Shown here: positions 1 to 8,241 of the stretch, one piece after another
How the letters are laid out: each line of letters starts with the position of its first letter
Numbering within the stretch: position 1 is the stretch's first letter
From: Lachnospiraceae bacterium UBA1759
GTDB lineage: Bacteria; Bacillota; Clostridia; Lachnospirales; Lachnospiraceae
Reading direction: 5' to 3'
Assembly (NCBI GenBank): GCA_002315555.1
Contig: DCHF01000052.1
Span: 34,384 to 72,605 of the forward strand
Length of the DNA: 38,222 nucleotides
The notes under the pieces: model-generated
Told to the model about the DNA's origin: nothing
Database searches by the model: none
Seen by the model: the letters and a program-made list of their open reading frames with translations, nothing else
Position numbers and translations under genes: made by a program

Positions 1-1107
1 CGTCAGGGTACCAAGTGGTGCATCTTCCCGATGTATGACTTTGCTCATCCCATCCAGGACGCACTGGAAGGCATTACGCATTCCCTGTGCTCGCTGGAGT
101 ATGAAGACCATCGTCCGCTGTACGACTGGGTCGTAACGAACGTTTCCATTCCGTACCACAAGCCGCGTCAGATCGAGTTTGCCCGTCTGGGCATCGACCA
201 CACGGTCATGAGTAAGCGTAAGCTGCGTCAGCTTGTCGAGCAGAAGTATGTTTCCGGTTGGGACGATCCCCGTATGCCCACCCTGTGCGGTCTGCGCCGC
301 CGTGGATATACCGCAAAGTCCATTCGTGATTTCTGTGAAGTGATCGGTGTCGGCAAGAGCACGAACGTGATCGAATTCCGCGAGTTGGAGCGCTGCCTCC
401 GTGATGACCTCAACCTGACGGCTGAGCGTACCATGGCAGTCGTTCATCCGGTCAAGCTGACCGTCACCAACTATCCGGAAGGTCAGTCCGAAGTCTTCAC
501 CGTGGAAAATAATCCGACGGATCCGACGCAGGGAACCCATGACATCACCTTCAGCCGTGATCTGTGGATCGAAGCGGAAGACTTCCTGGAGACCCCGATC
601 CCGAAGTACAAGAGAATGTACCCGGGCAACGAGGTTCGATTAAAGGGCGCTTACCTGGTGACCTGCACCGGTTGTGTGAAGGATGAGGACGGCAATGTCA
701 CGGAAGTCCTTTGCGAGTATGATCCGCAGTCCCGCGGCGGTGACCCGGCCGATGGCCGTAAGGTCAAGGGCGCGACGATGCACTGGATCGACGCCAACAA
801 CTGTGTGGATGCAGAGGTTCGTCTGTATGACAACCTGTTCAGCGATGTTCAGCCGGATGGTCCGGACAAGAATTTCCTGGATTGCATGAATCCGGAGAGC
901 CTGACGATCCTGAACGGTTGTAAGGTAGAGAAGAACATGGTTGAGATCGCAAAAGCATTTGATGCTGCGGAAAACCGCACCGGTGTTAATGCTCCGACCT
1001 TCCAGTTTATGCGTACCGGTTTCTTCTGCATGGATAACCGTGACTGCTCCGCAGATCATCTGGTATTCAACAGAAGCGTATCGCTGAAGGACGGATTCAA
1101 GAAATAA
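1..1107 (+). CDS. glnS: glutaminyl-tRNA synthetase, 3' part (5' end outside window)
   Basis: Class Ic aminoacyl-tRNA synthetase that charges tRNA(Gln) in the cytoplasm. The frame is open from base 1, so the Rossmann N-terminus with the HIGH motif lies upstream; the 368 visible codons begin in the catalytic domain (FPMYDFAHP). The KMSKS loop is present in its GlnRS form, VMSKRKL, followed by the connective region (DDPRMPTLCGLRRRGY) and the two C-terminal beta-barrel anticodon-binding domains. GlnRS rather than GltX is supported by VMSKRKL and by the long barrel region ending NRSVSLKDGF. A strong terminator follows 17 bases after the stop. Presence of GlnRS implies direct Gln-tRNA(Gln) synthesis rather than sole reliance on GatCAB. 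Confidence 0.95.
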   Translation, partial: RQGTKWCIFPMYDFAHPIQDALEGITHSLCSLEYEDHRPLYDWVVTNVSIPYHKPRQIEFARLGIDHTVMSKRKLRQLVEQKYVSGWDDPRMPTLCGLRRRGYTAKSIRDFCEVIGVGKSTNVIEFRELERCLRDDLNLTAERTMAVVHPVKLTVTNYPEGQSEVFTVENNPTDPTQGTHDITFSRDLWIEAEDFLETPIPKYKRMYPGNEVRLKGAYLVTCTGCVKDEDGNVTEVLCEYDPQSRGGDPADGRKVKGATMHWIDANNCVDAEVRLYDNLFSDVQPDGPDKNFLDCMNPESLTILNGCKVEKNMVEIAKAFDAAENRTGVNAPTFQFMRTGFFCMDNRDCSADHLVFNRSVSLKDGFKK

Positions 1108-1124
1108 TGCGCCGAAAGGCAATA

Positions 1125-1158
1125 AAAACCCCGCGTCTTTACGGACGCGGGGTTTTTT
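1125..1158 (+). terminator. Rho-independent terminator of glnS
   Basis: A perfect 9-bp GC-rich stem, CCCCGCGTC at 1129-1137 and GACGCGGGG at 1144-1152, with a 6-base loop, flanked by an A run upstream and a T run (1153-1158) downstream. The A/T flanks extend the stem by about four pairs, so it could also stop the convergent small gene at 1201-1443. Confidence 0.93.
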
Positions 1159-1200
1159 ACGGCTGTGCGAAAACACACCGGAATTCTTTTGCGGATCCTA

Positions 1201-1443
1201 TTATTTACCGAACAGACCGCCGATCTTATCCATGATACCGGCATCTTCCAGCTTGTCCTTGATGTCATCGAGCTTGATCTTTGCGGAAACAGCTTCGATA
1301 ATGGCTTTGATCTGATCATTGTCCTTTACTGCCGGAAGATACTTCTTAACGACGTCCTCGGCGTTTTCCTGGAACTTCTTAACACCGTCTTTTTCAGAGG
1401 TGATCTTCTTGATGAGTTCTTCTACAGTTTCCTTAATATCCAT
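1201..1443 (-). CDS. small helical protein of unknown function (80 aa)
   Basis: The product starts MDIKETVEELIKKI and is lysine/glutamate-rich, predicted all-alpha, with a glycine-phenylalanine tail (KIGGLFGK). I chose the ATG at 1441-1443 because GGAGG sits seven bases upstream (complement of 1451-1455); the open frame continues upstream to 1500 but with a basic, unlike-protein extension. Similar short MDIKETVE-type proteins are common in Clostridia, without a known function that I can name. No signal peptide or membrane segment. It lies downstream of the glycosidase gene on the same strand (66 bases) but appears to have its own -10 box. Confidence 0.75.
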   Translation of the reverse strand: MDIKETVEELIKKITSEKDGVKKFQENAEDVVKKYLPAVKDNDQIKAIIEAVSAKIKLDDIKDKLEDAGIMDKIGGLFGK

Positions 1444-1473
1444 GTTCGTTCCTCCAACGATTTTGTTATTTCT

Positions 1474-1500
1474 ATTATACACCCGTTTCCTTAAAAACAA
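1474..1500 (-). promoter_or_regulatory. possible promoter for the 80-aa protein gene
   Basis: On the minus strand a perfect TATAAT (complement of 1474-1479) lies 30 bases before the start codon. The best -35 is TTGTTT (1495-1500) with a short 15-base spacer, so the -35 assignment is weak. Confidence 0.45.
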
Positions 1501-1509
1501 CTGAATATT

Positions 1510-3699
1510 TTATTTCTTCAGGACAAATCCGGCGTAATTCTGTGTATCACTGTCCGGGCCGATGAACGCGTGGAACGCGCCGGCATCGGAAACGTACTGA
1601 AGATCCTTGTCCCAGTAGCGAAGATCTTCTTCCTTTACGGTAAAGGAAACGGTCTTTTCTTCGCCGGGAGCCAGCGTGATCTTCTTGAAATCCTTCAGTT
1701 CCTTTACGGGGCGCGCAACACTGCCGATGAGATCGCGTACATAGAACTGTACGGATTCCTTTGCGGTGACATTGCCGGTGTTCTTTACGGTTGCAGTCGC
1801 GGTGATGCTTCCGTCTTCCGTCAGAGTATCGGTGTTCAGTGTGACCGGACCGTACTCAAAGGTCGTATAGGAGAGGCCGTGGCCGAACGCGTAGAGCGGG
1901 GAGACAGGCATATCCATATAGCGGGAGGTGAAGGGGTGCGGCATGCCGGGGATGTCCGGGTCCTTGATAGCGCGGCCGGTGGTCTGGTGTGCGTAGTAGA
2001 TCGGAACCTGGCCGACGCTGCGCGGGAAGGTCATGGAAAGCTTGCCGCAGGGAACCGCATCGCCAAAGACGAGGTGCGCTGCTGCGGTGCCGCCCATGGT
2101 GCCGGGCTGCCACATGTAGAGGATGGCGCGGGTCAGCGGCTCAAAGTCGGAAATGTCCTGCGGGCGTCCGCCAAAGAGGAGAACGGCTGCGTCCGGGTTC
2201 TCGGAAAGGACTTCCTGCGCCAGGATGCGCTGCGGAAGCGGCAGGCGGATTTCCGCGCGGCTGTTGCCTTCGCCGGAGTAGTTCTGGTACTCGCCGATGC
2301 AGAGGAGAACGGCATCCGCTTCCTTGGCAATAGCAGCTGCTTTCTTTGCGTTTGCGGTGAGAACATCGATCGGAGTCGTGTTTAACAGATCATAAGAGCA
2401 TCCGGCATCCAGCAGGATCTCCGTATCCGGAAGAAGGGCCTTGATACCTTCATATACGGAGACGGTCTCTTCATCGACACCGACGCAGCTCCAGAAGCCT
2501 TTGATGCCCTTTTCAGCGGCGAACGGGCCGATCAGTGCCAGCTTTTTGATGTCCTTCTTAAACGGCAGAAGTGCGCCGTCGTTCTTTAACAGGACTGCGC
2601 TTTCTTCAGCGGCGCGGAGGGCGAGGGCTTTATTGGCGTCGCTCATGATATAATCGGCGGCCGCGTCGGCATTCGCGAAGCGGAACGGGTTCTCGAACAG
2701 GCCGAGCGCGTTCTTTTCCTGCAGAATGCGGCGTACGGAGGTATCGATCTCCTCCATCGTGATGCGACCTTCCGCGAGAAGCTCCTTGGAGTGCAGGATC
2801 GTGGTACCGGACATCATCTCCATATCCACTCCGCAGTGGCGGGGGATCTCCGCGACGTCCTTCATCGTTTCAGCGGCGCCGTGCCACTGAATTTCACGGA
2901 AGGCATTGTAATCACTGATCGCAGCGCCCTTGAAGCCCCATTCTCCGCGGAGAATGTCCTTCAGGATATAACTGTTGCCGGTCATCGGCAGATGGCCGAT
3001 GGAATTGAATGACGGCATGATCCAGTGCGCGCCGGCATCCAGTGCGGCCTTGTAGCCCGGCAGATAGGTCTGACGGAGCGTGCGTTCGGAAAGCTCGACA
3101 TTGTTGTAGTCGCGGCCGGCTTCCGGCGCGCCGTAGGCGCAGAAATGCTTCACGCAGGAACCGACGGTGTTTTCGCCGCCATCGCCCACAAAGCCGCGGA
3201 CCATAGCTGCGCCGAGGCGCTTGGTCAGCGTGGTGTCTTCACCGCAGGACTCCATGCAGCGACCCCAGCGGGCGTCGCGGGAGATATCGACCATCGGCGC
3301 GAAGGTGACGTGAACGCCTTCCAGCGCGGCTTCGTGCGAGGCCATTCTTGCGCATTCCTCTGTCAGTTCATCATCAAAGGCACAGGCAAGCGCAAGTGGA
3401 ATCGGATACTGGGTCCGGTAGCCGTGAATGACATCGTCCATCATAATAAGCGGAATATGATGCGGATGGTTCTCCATAAATTCACGCTGCAGTTTGATGC
3501 AGTTCTCCGCACCGACGCAGTTTAATACAGAGCCCATCAGTTTGAGATCCTCCGGCTTCAGGCCGATGGCACTTTCCGGGCCGGTTGCGGCAAGGCCGGC
3601 GTTTTCAATGAAGAAGCTGGCCTCGCACTGGGTGAGCTGACCGAGCTTTTCCTCCAGAGAGAGCTCGGATAACAGTTGTTCGAGTTGTTCGTTTGTCAT
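1510..3699 (-). CDS. glycoside hydrolase family 3 beta-glycosidase (BglX-like, 729 aa)
   Basis: Retaining exo-beta-glycosidase, probably releasing beta-glucose or beta-xylose from short oligosaccharides; the exact sugar cannot be read from sequence. Order of domains: GH3 N-terminal TIM barrel (about 10-340), GH3 C-terminal alpha/beta sandwich (about 365-580), fibronectin-III-like domain (about 635-715). The predicted nucleophile is Asp263 in AISDYNAF; KHF (184-186) and the MDDVIHG strand are typical substrate-binding elements; the predicted acid/base is Glu477 in YSGEGNSRAE. No signal peptide is visible, so action in the cytoplasm on imported oligosaccharides is likely. Start ATG has AAAGGA upstream. 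The esterase gene ends only 34 bases upstream on the same strand, suggesting an operon. Confidence 0.93.
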   Translation of the reverse strand: MTNEQLEQLLSELSLEEKLGQLTQCEASFFIENAGLAATGPESAIGLKPEDLKLMGSVLNCVGAENCIKLQREFMENHPHHIPLIMMDDVIHGYRTQYPIPLALACAFDDELTEECARMASHEAALEGVHVTFAPMVDISRDARWGRCMESCGEDTTLTKRLGAAMVRGFVGDGGENTVGSCVKHFCAYGAPEAGRDYNNVELSERTLRQTYLPGYKAALDAGAHWIMPSFNSIGHLPMTGNSYILKDILRGEWGFKGAAISDYNAFREIQWHGAAETMKDVAEIPRHCGVDMEMMSGTTILHSKELLAEGRITMEEIDTSVRRILQEKNALGLFENPFRFANADAAADYIMSDANKALALRAAEESAVLLKNDGALLPFKKDIKKLALIGPFAAEKGIKGFWSCVGVDEETVSVYEGIKALLPDTEILLDAGCSYDLLNTTPIDVLTANAKKAAAIAKEADAVLLCIGEYQNYSGEGNSRAEIRLPLPQRILAQEVLSENPDAAVLLFGGRPQDISDFEPLTRAILYMWQPGTMGGTAAAHLVFGDAVPCGKLSMTFPRSVGQVPIYYAHQTTGRAIKDPDIPGMPHPFTSRYMDMPVSPLYAFGHGLSYTTFEYGPVTLNTDTLTEDGSITATATVKNTGNVTAKESVQFYVRDLIGSVARPVKELKDFKKITLAPGEEKTVSFTVKEEDLRYWDKDLQYVSDAGAFHAFIGPDSDTQNYAGFVLKK

Positions 3700-3733
3700 A
3701 GATATTTCCTTTATTTCTTCAGAGAGTGCGGAA

Positions 3734-4828
3734 TCACTTATGCTGATTGAGCAGCCAGGTCATGATGCCGTATTCGTTGTTGTAGGTCGGGACCCAGGTC
3801 ATGTGGTTCTCACCGAACAGGCGGCGATAGTCCATATTTTCACCGATGCCGATGTTGTACTCCGCAAGCTCTTCCGGGGAATACAGCGTCAGATGGGCAT
3901 TCTTGTGGCCGCGGTCCTTCTGCTCCATGATGGCATCGACCAGGTATTTGTGGCGATACACGGTATGGTCCACGTACGCGGAAGCGACCCAGACCGGAGC
4001 CTCGATGGAACGGAGGATGTTGAAGGTCTCCTCTACCATGGTCGGACATACCGGGACACAGGCTGCAAACAGGTCGGAACCGACGGACATGGCGGTCAGC
4101 GTACCCGCGCCGCCCATGGACAGGCCGGTCACGTAAACACGGTCCGGATCTACCAGGCCCTCATCGATCATGCGGCGGATAATATCGCAGACCTTGCCCA
4201 GATAATCCCGGTACCAGCCGCTGTTTACAAGCATCGCGTCCTTGAAGGACTGCTTCATGATACCGCCGTTCATGTTCGGATGCCAGTTTTCAATGGCCTG
4301 CGGTGCCATGATGTAAATATCGTTGTATTTCATCGCCAGATTGATGGGACCGTAATCAGCGATCAGCTGCTTTTTATTGTCGCGGCCGTCACCGTCTTCT
4401 TCGGTGCAGGGGCCGCCGTTTCCACCGCCGTGCAGGTAGAGAAGAAGCGGGCGCTTGCCGTTACAGGACGGCCGGCGCAGGCGATACAGGACCTCACCCT
4501 CGCGGTGGGACTCAAAAAGATCCAGGCCTTCGATCTCAACGGTGAAATCCGCTCTTGTGAAGGTCTTTCCGCCGAGCGTCATGGTGAAACCGAAGCCGGA
4601 GCAGAAGGGTGTGCAGTCCAGTGTAAGGACACCGTCCTCGACCGTGATCCTCAGGACCTCGCCATAGCCGATGCCGGTCTTCTTCTTCACCTCTTCGCGC
4701 TGAAAATCCTTACCGAAATCGGAGATAGTAAAAGAATCCGCTGCGGGGGCATCGCCCTCCCAGGGCATGACCATACGGTAAGCTTCCTGACCGGTCCAGC
4801 CCATGCGGCAGTAAAGTGTTGCATTCAT
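3734..4828 (-). CDS. alpha/beta-hydrolase esterase (polyhydroxybutyrate-depolymerase/feruloyl-esterase type)
   Basis: 364-aa protein with an N-terminal beta-rich region (about 1-110) followed by a serine-hydrolase domain. Visible catalytic elements: oxyanion strand LYLHGGG (130-136), nucleophile elbow GLSMGG with Ser237, likely acid Asp287 (ASAYVDHTV) and likely base His342 (ENHMTWVP). The arrangement resembles CE1-like and prolyl-oligopeptidase-like esterases that act on polysaccharide side groups. No signal peptide, so it probably works inside the cell on imported, acylated oligosaccharides. It is the first gene of a minus-strand pair with the GH3 glycosidase, which fits de-esterification followed by hydrolysis. 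Substrate is inferred only; a carbohydrate acetyl esterase or a peptidase-like hydrolase is also possible. Confidence 0.8.
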   Translation of the reverse strand: MNATLYCRMGWTGQEAYRMVMPWEGDAPAADSFTISDFGKDFQREEVKKKTGIGYGEVLRITVEDGVLTLDCTPFCSGFGFTMTLGGKTFTRADFTVEIEGLDLFESHREGEVLYRLRRPSCNGKRPLLLYLHGGGNGGPCTEEDGDGRDNKKQLIADYGPINLAMKYNDIYIMAPQAIENWHPNMNGGIMKQSFKDAMLVNSGWYRDYLGKVCDIIRRMIDEGLVDPDRVYVTGLSMGGAGTLTAMSVGSDLFAACVPVCPTMVEETFNILRSIEAPVWVASAYVDHTVYRHKYLVDAIMEQKDRGHKNAHLTLYSPEELAEYNIGIGENMDYRRLFGENHMTWVPTYNNEYGIMTWLLNQHK

Positions 4829-4844
4829 AACAGTACCTCACGAA

Positions 4845-4863
4845 AATATGATACTCTCATATT
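4845..4863. promoter_or_regulatory. candidate operator, perfect 7-bp inverted repeat
   Basis: AATATGA (4845-4851) and TCATATT (4857-4863) form a perfect dyad with a 5-base spacer, 17 bases upstream of the esterase start codon. The position fits a repressor site for the esterase-glycosidase operon. No regulator gene is adjacent, and the dyad could also be the mRNA leader hairpin. Confidence 0.4.
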
Positions 4864-4961
4864 ACGCTCAATTCAGCGGAAAGTACAGTATGAATTATCG
4901 AATATAGCGTTGAAAAGTCTTTGAAATTCCTTGAATCCTGCTGTCTGTTACATTCCCTCAA

Positions 4962-4990
4962 TTGACTTTTGCGGGATTATCGTGTATGAT
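4962..4990 (+). promoter_or_regulatory. sigma-A promoter for the small membrane protein gene
   Basis: TTGACT (4962-4967), 17-base spacer, TATGAT (4985-4990). Transcription would start near 4997, giving a short leader containing GGAAAGGAG before the ATG at 5020. Confidence 0.85.
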
Positions 4991-5019
4991 GAACTGAACA
5001 GGAAAGGAGTACAAATCCG

Positions 5020-5247
5020 ATGAATGATTTATTAAATAAAGTGATCGATTCTGAAGTTAAAGCCAAGGTTGAAGAAAAACTGAAAGAGAACCGGAAGATC
5101 CTTTGCATCGTTTGTGCAGTGGTTGCAGTGCTTCTGCTTGTTGCAGCGGTATGCTACGTGGTCTATCGAATTCAGTCGGCAAAATGCCTGGACGAGTTTG
5201 ACGAGGATGACGATGAAGATTTCTTCGATGACGAAGAGGATTTTTAA
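5020..5247 (+). CDS. small single-pass membrane protein with acidic tail (75 aa)
   Basis: Not a family I recognise. An amphipathic, charged N-terminal segment (1-26) precedes one hydrophobic helix (about 27-49, ILCIVCAVVAVLLLVAAVCY) and a C-terminal tail made almost only of Asp, Glu and Phe (58-75). The positive residues before the helix (ENRK) and the acidic tail favour an N-inside topology, by the positive-inside rule, with the acidic tail outside. Strong promoter, GGAAAGGAG ribosome site and its own terminator make it a well-supported monocistronic gene. Function unknown. Confidence 0.8.
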   Translation: MNDLLNKVIDSEVKAKVEEKLKENRKILCIVCAVVAVLLLVAAVCYVVYRIQSAKCLDEFDEDDDEDFFDDEEDF

Positions 5248-5263
5248 ACTCAGATCAGTAATC

Positions 5264-5332
5264 AGCCCGGGTGTGTGACGCCGGCTTTACCGAGGATTCG
5301 GAAAAGCGTATGTCATCGGCCCGGGCTTTTTT
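5264..5332 (+). terminator. Rho-independent terminator of the small membrane protein gene
   Basis: AGCCCGG (5264-5270) pairs with CCGGGCT (5321-5327) and is followed by a T run to 5332. The 50-base interior contains a further imperfect helix, so the structure is longer than usual. Confidence 0.7.
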
Positions 5333-5412
5333 ATGGAAACAGGCGGCAGGGAGCTGCTTGAATAATAAATAAACACAGGGAAAGGATCCCGGTGTTTGAA
5401 AGAGAGGATCAA

Positions 5413-6792
5413 ATGAAGAAAGGTCAGATTTACCAGGGTGTCGCCGGGGAAATCAAGTTCCCGAATCGGACCGTTGTTACGACCGAAGAGGGAGAGAAGT
5501 GTACAGTTGCCAATGCACTGACCGGCCAGAAGGTTGAGTTCCGCGTGGAAAAGGCAAAGAACGGCCGCTATGAGGGCCGTCTCTTAAAGGTGCTTGAAAA
5601 GTCGGAGCTGGAGACGGCAAAGGACGTCTGCCCGCACTTTGGCATCTGCGGCGGCTGTCTGTATCAGAGCATGCCGTATATGAATCAGCTGAGACTGAAG
5701 GAATTCCAGGTGCGTTCATTGCTGGATCAGTCCGGTTTTGATTACAAATGGGAGGGGATCCAGACCAGCCCGAATCAGTTCGGCTATCGAAATAAGATGG
5801 AATTCTCCTTCGGTAACGAGGAAAAGGATGGTCCGCTGACCGTCGGCCTTCACAAGCGCGGCGGATTCTACGACATCGTCCCGGTAAGGGATTGCCGGAT
5901 CGTGGATGAGGACTATCGCCAGATCCTGAACTATACCCAGTTCTATTTCCGCATGATGAATGTGCCGTTTTATCATAAGCTGCGGCATGAGGGCATCCTG
6001 CGTCATCTTTTAGTGCGTAAGGGCACCAAGACCGGTGAGATCATGGTGGCGCTCGTTACTACGAGCGAGCTTTCTCTGGATCTTGCCGTATATGTGGAGA
6101 ATCTTTGCAATCTGCCGCTTTCCGGCGAACTTGTATCGGTGCTGCACATGATCAATGACAATCCGGCCGATATGGTCGCCGCGGATGAGATCCGCGTTCT
6201 GTACGGTCGTGACTATATTTACGAAAAACTGTTTGATCTGAAGTTCAAGATCACACCGTTCTCTTTCTTCCAGACCAATACGCTCGGCGCGGAAGTTCTG
6301 TATGATACGGTGCGCGGGTATATCGGCACCACAAAGGACAAGTGCGTGTATGACCTGTATTCGGGAACCGGAACGATCGCGCAGGTGCTGGCGCCCGCGG
6401 CAAAGAAGGTCACCGGTGTGGAGATCGTAGCGGAGGCGGTCGAGGCTGCCAAGGTCAATACCGAACTGAATGGTCTGACCAACTGTGATTTCCTGTGTGG
6501 CGATGTTTTGAAGGTCATCGACGATCTGAGCGACAAGGCCGGAAAGCCGGATCTTATCGTGCTGGACCCGCCGCGTGACGGTATCCATCCCAAGGCGCTT
6601 GCCAAGATCATCTCCTTCGATGTGGACCGCATCGTCTATATTTCCTGCAAGCCGACGTCCCTTGTCCGCGATCTGGAGATCCTGAAGGCCGGCGGTTATG
6701 TTATGGAACGTGCGACCTGCGTCGATATGTTTGTCGGAACGCAGAATATCGAGACCGTGGCGCTTCTTTCAAAAAAGAGGACAGAAGAATGA
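5413..6792 (+). CDS. rlmD: 23S rRNA (uracil-C5)-methyltransferase, RlmD/RumA type
   Basis: TrmA-family SAM-dependent enzyme forming m5U in 23S rRNA. Residues are counted from the ATG at 5413 (459 aa). An N-terminal TRAM/OB region (about 1-60) precedes Fe-S cysteines Cys73, Cys79, Cys82 in CPHFGICGGC, with Cys161 a likely fourth ligand. The methyltransferase fold carries YDLYSGTGTIAQ (SAM loop), LDPPRDG, the nucleophile Cys412 in YISCKPTSL and the general base Glu447 in TQNIETV. The usual His two residues before that Glu is Asn here. A GTG seven codons upstream (5392), with AAAGGA, is a possible alternative start; I prefer the ATG with AGAGAGG because the TRAM domain begins there. The stop overlaps the next gene by four bases (ATGA). 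Confidence 0.9.
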   Translation: MKKGQIYQGVAGEIKFPNRTVVTTEEGEKCTVANALTGQKVEFRVEKAKNGRYEGRLLKVLEKSELETAKDVCPHFGICGGCLYQSMPYMNQLRLKEFQVRSLLDQSGFDYKWEGIQTSPNQFGYRNKMEFSFGNEEKDGPLTVGLHKRGGFYDIVPVRDCRIVDEDYRQILNYTQFYFRMMNVPFYHKLRHEGILRHLLVRKGTKTGEIMVALVTTSELSLDLAVYVENLCNLPLSGELVSVLHMINDNPADMVAADEIRVLYGRDYIYEKLFDLKFKITPFSFFQTNTLGAEVLYDTVRGYIGTTKDKCVYDLYSGTGTIAQVLAPAAKKVTGVEIVAEAVEAAKVNTELNGLTNCDFLCGDVLKVIDDLSDKAGKPDLIVLDPPRDGIHPKALAKIISFDVDRIVYISCKPTSLVRDLEILKAGGYVMERATCVDMFVGTQNIETVALLSKKRTEE

Positions 6793-7166
6793 TCACCGGA
6801 CAGCATCACATCGCGGTCTTATGCAGTGACCGCGCGGCAGCATTACATTTTTATGAGACCGGACTCGGGTTCCGGATCGCGGAGGACTATGTCCGTCCCG
6901 AACGGAACGATGAGATCCTGATGATGGAGGGCTACGGCTTTACGCTGGAGCTGTTCATCGGCGGCGGACATCCGGACCATGTGACCGGACCGGAGGCTTA
7001 CGGAGTACGTCATATCGCGCTCCGGGTAACGGAGATCGAAAAAGAGATCGAACGGCTCGCGGCGCTCGGAATCGAATCGGAGCCGGTCCGAAGAGACACG
7101 TTCAACCATCGGAAGATGACCTTTATCAAGGATCCGAACGGTCTTCCAATTGAATTACATGAGTAA
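6789..7166 (+). CDS. VOC-family (glyoxalase/YaeR-like) metalloprotein, 125 aa
   Basis: Single vicinal-oxygen-chelate domain with two beta-alpha-beta-beta-beta modules (about 3-57 and 72-124). The probable metal ligands sit where expected: His6 or His7, Glu54 (FTLELFI), His75 (VRHIAL) and Glu122 (LPIELHE), as in SMU1112c/YaeR-like relatives of glyoxalase I. Substrate cannot be assigned. Its ATG overlaps the stop of the rRNA methyltransferase, so the two are translationally coupled. Confidence 0.88.
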   Translation: MITGQHHIAVLCSDRAAALHFYETGLGFRIAEDYVRPERNDEILMMEGYGFTLELFIGGGHPDHVTGPEAYGVRHIALRVTEIEKEIERLAALGIESEPVRRDTFNHRKMTFIKDPNGLPIELHE

Positions 7167-7171
7167 CTATG

Positions 7172-7200
7172 GACGCGTTCATTCTTAAATGAACGCGTTC
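7172..7200 (+). terminator. inverted repeat after the VOC gene, possible weak terminator
   Basis: GACGCGTTCATT (7172-7183) and AATGAACGCGTTC (7188-7200) form a stem of about ten pairs with a 4-base loop. There is no clear T run (ATATTGCATT follows), so termination may be weak or Rho-dependent; the stem also overlaps the start of the next promoter region. Confidence 0.45.
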
Positions 7201-7203
7201 ATA

Positions 7204-7232
7204 TTGCATTATCCCGCGGGGAGTGGTATAAC
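7204..7232 (+). promoter_or_regulatory. promoter for the flavin-reductase-like gene
   Basis: TTGCAT (7204-7209), 17-base spacer, TATAAC (7227-7232), about 45 bases before the start codon of the next gene. Confidence 0.65.
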
Positions 7233-7276
7233 CGAATTGACGAGCCGGGCATCCGGCACCAAAAAAGGAGTACCAT

Positions 7277-8203
7277 ATGAGCAGTTTTAAGAATTTAAGA
7301 ATCGTTGATAATTTCTACCAGACATCGCTGTATTTCCCGATGCCGACGGTCGTCATCAGCACCCTTTGCGAGGATGGCACCACAAGCTGCGGTCCGTACA
7401 GCCTGATCCAGCCGTACTATGTTGCCGGCAAGGACTACTATGCCATGCTGTTAAACTGCCGCAACTCCTCCAATACCGCGCAGAATCTTCTGCGTACCGG
7501 TAAATGTGCACTCAATTTTGTCAATGACAAGCCCAAGACCTTCCATGAGATCGTGAAGCTGTCCTGGCCCGGTGATACGCCGGCAGAGAAAATGCCGAAA
7601 TTCAACATGAGCCTGGAGACCAGCCTGATCGAGGAGGAGACCGGTGAAAAGCGGCCGATGGTCCTCACCGATGCCATCGAAGTCATCGAGTGCACCTGGA
7701 TGCGTGAGCTGGACGGCGCCGACAAGGATGTTCCGGGTCAGCTGAACGGCTACGAACCGCCGTACCATGATTTCAACGGCATCACCTCCAAGTTCGGCGC
7801 GCATTTCATTCTGCGTATCGACCGCATCCTGATGAAGGAGAAGTATGCGAATGCCATCGTGAACGGTGTGAAGGCCGGCGATTTCCCGTCCCTTCCGGTC
7901 GATTACGGCTATCGTGACAGCAAGAATTTCTGGTTCCACAGAAAGAGCCGCATGCGTACGGAGCTTTTGCCCATCCGCGCCGCTTCTCTGGAATCCGTCC
8001 GTTATGCCGCAGACCGTGCCGATGATACCGTCAAGTTCTCCGATGATGCGCTGATGACCATCCTGAATGTTCCGCGTGTCTTCCTGCCGCTCGTTTTGAA
8101 GGGCTGCGTGGACTGGGCCAAGGAGAACAACTGCACGCTCATCACTGAAAAAGAGATGAAGATCATTAACGACAAGAGATCTAAAGAAAAAGCAAAAAAA
8201 TAA
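7277..8203 (+). CDS. flavin reductase-like FMN-binding split-barrel protein, 308 aa
   Basis: The N-terminal two thirds (about 12-190) match the flavin-reductase-like/NTAB split barrel: a PTVVIST strand, the GPYSLIQPYYVAG loop, ARNLLRTGKCALNFV-type flavin contact strand and a WMREL strand. The roughly 110-residue C-terminal part is longer than in simple flavin reductases and I do not recognise it. The protein probably binds FMN and may reduce it with NAD(P)H or act as an oxidoreductase subunit. The start has AAAAAAGGAG eight bases upstream. It is 38 bases ahead of the OPA-type transporter and may be cotranscribed with it. Confidence 0.75.
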   Translation: MSSFKNLRIVDNFYQTSLYFPMPTVVISTLCEDGTTSCGPYSLIQPYYVAGKDYYAMLLNCRNSSNTAQNLLRTGKCALNFVNDKPKTFHEIVKLSWPGDTPAEKMPKFNMSLETSLIEEETGEKRPMVLTDAIEVIECTWMRELDGADKDVPGQLNGYEPPYHDFNGITSKFGAHFILRIDRILMKEKYANAIVNGVKAGDFPSLPVDYGYRDSKNFWFHRKSRMRTELLPIRAASLESVRYAADRADDTVKFSDDALMTILNVPRVFLPLVLKGCVDWAKENNCTLITEKEMKIINDKRSKEKAKK

Positions 8204-8229
8204 CCGGAGGCTCATGTTTCGCACTCCGG
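8204..8229 (+). other. intergenic hairpin between flavin-reductase-like gene and MFS gene
   Basis: CCGGAG (8204-8209) pairs with CTCCGG (8224-8229) around a 14-base loop immediately after the stop codon. No T run follows, so read-through into the transporter gene is expected; it may protect the 3' end of an upstream mRNA. Confidence 0.35.
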
Positions 8230-8241
8230 AAAAGGATTGTT

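Noticed and set aside
1570..2385. 271-codon plus-strand frame opposite the GH3 gene
   Set aside because: Shadow frame without motif or ribosome site.
3740..4924. 394-codon plus-strand frame opposite the esterase gene
   Set aside because: Antisense shadow in GC-rich coding sequence; the minus-strand product has a full serine-hydrolase motif set, whereas this one has none and no ribosome site.
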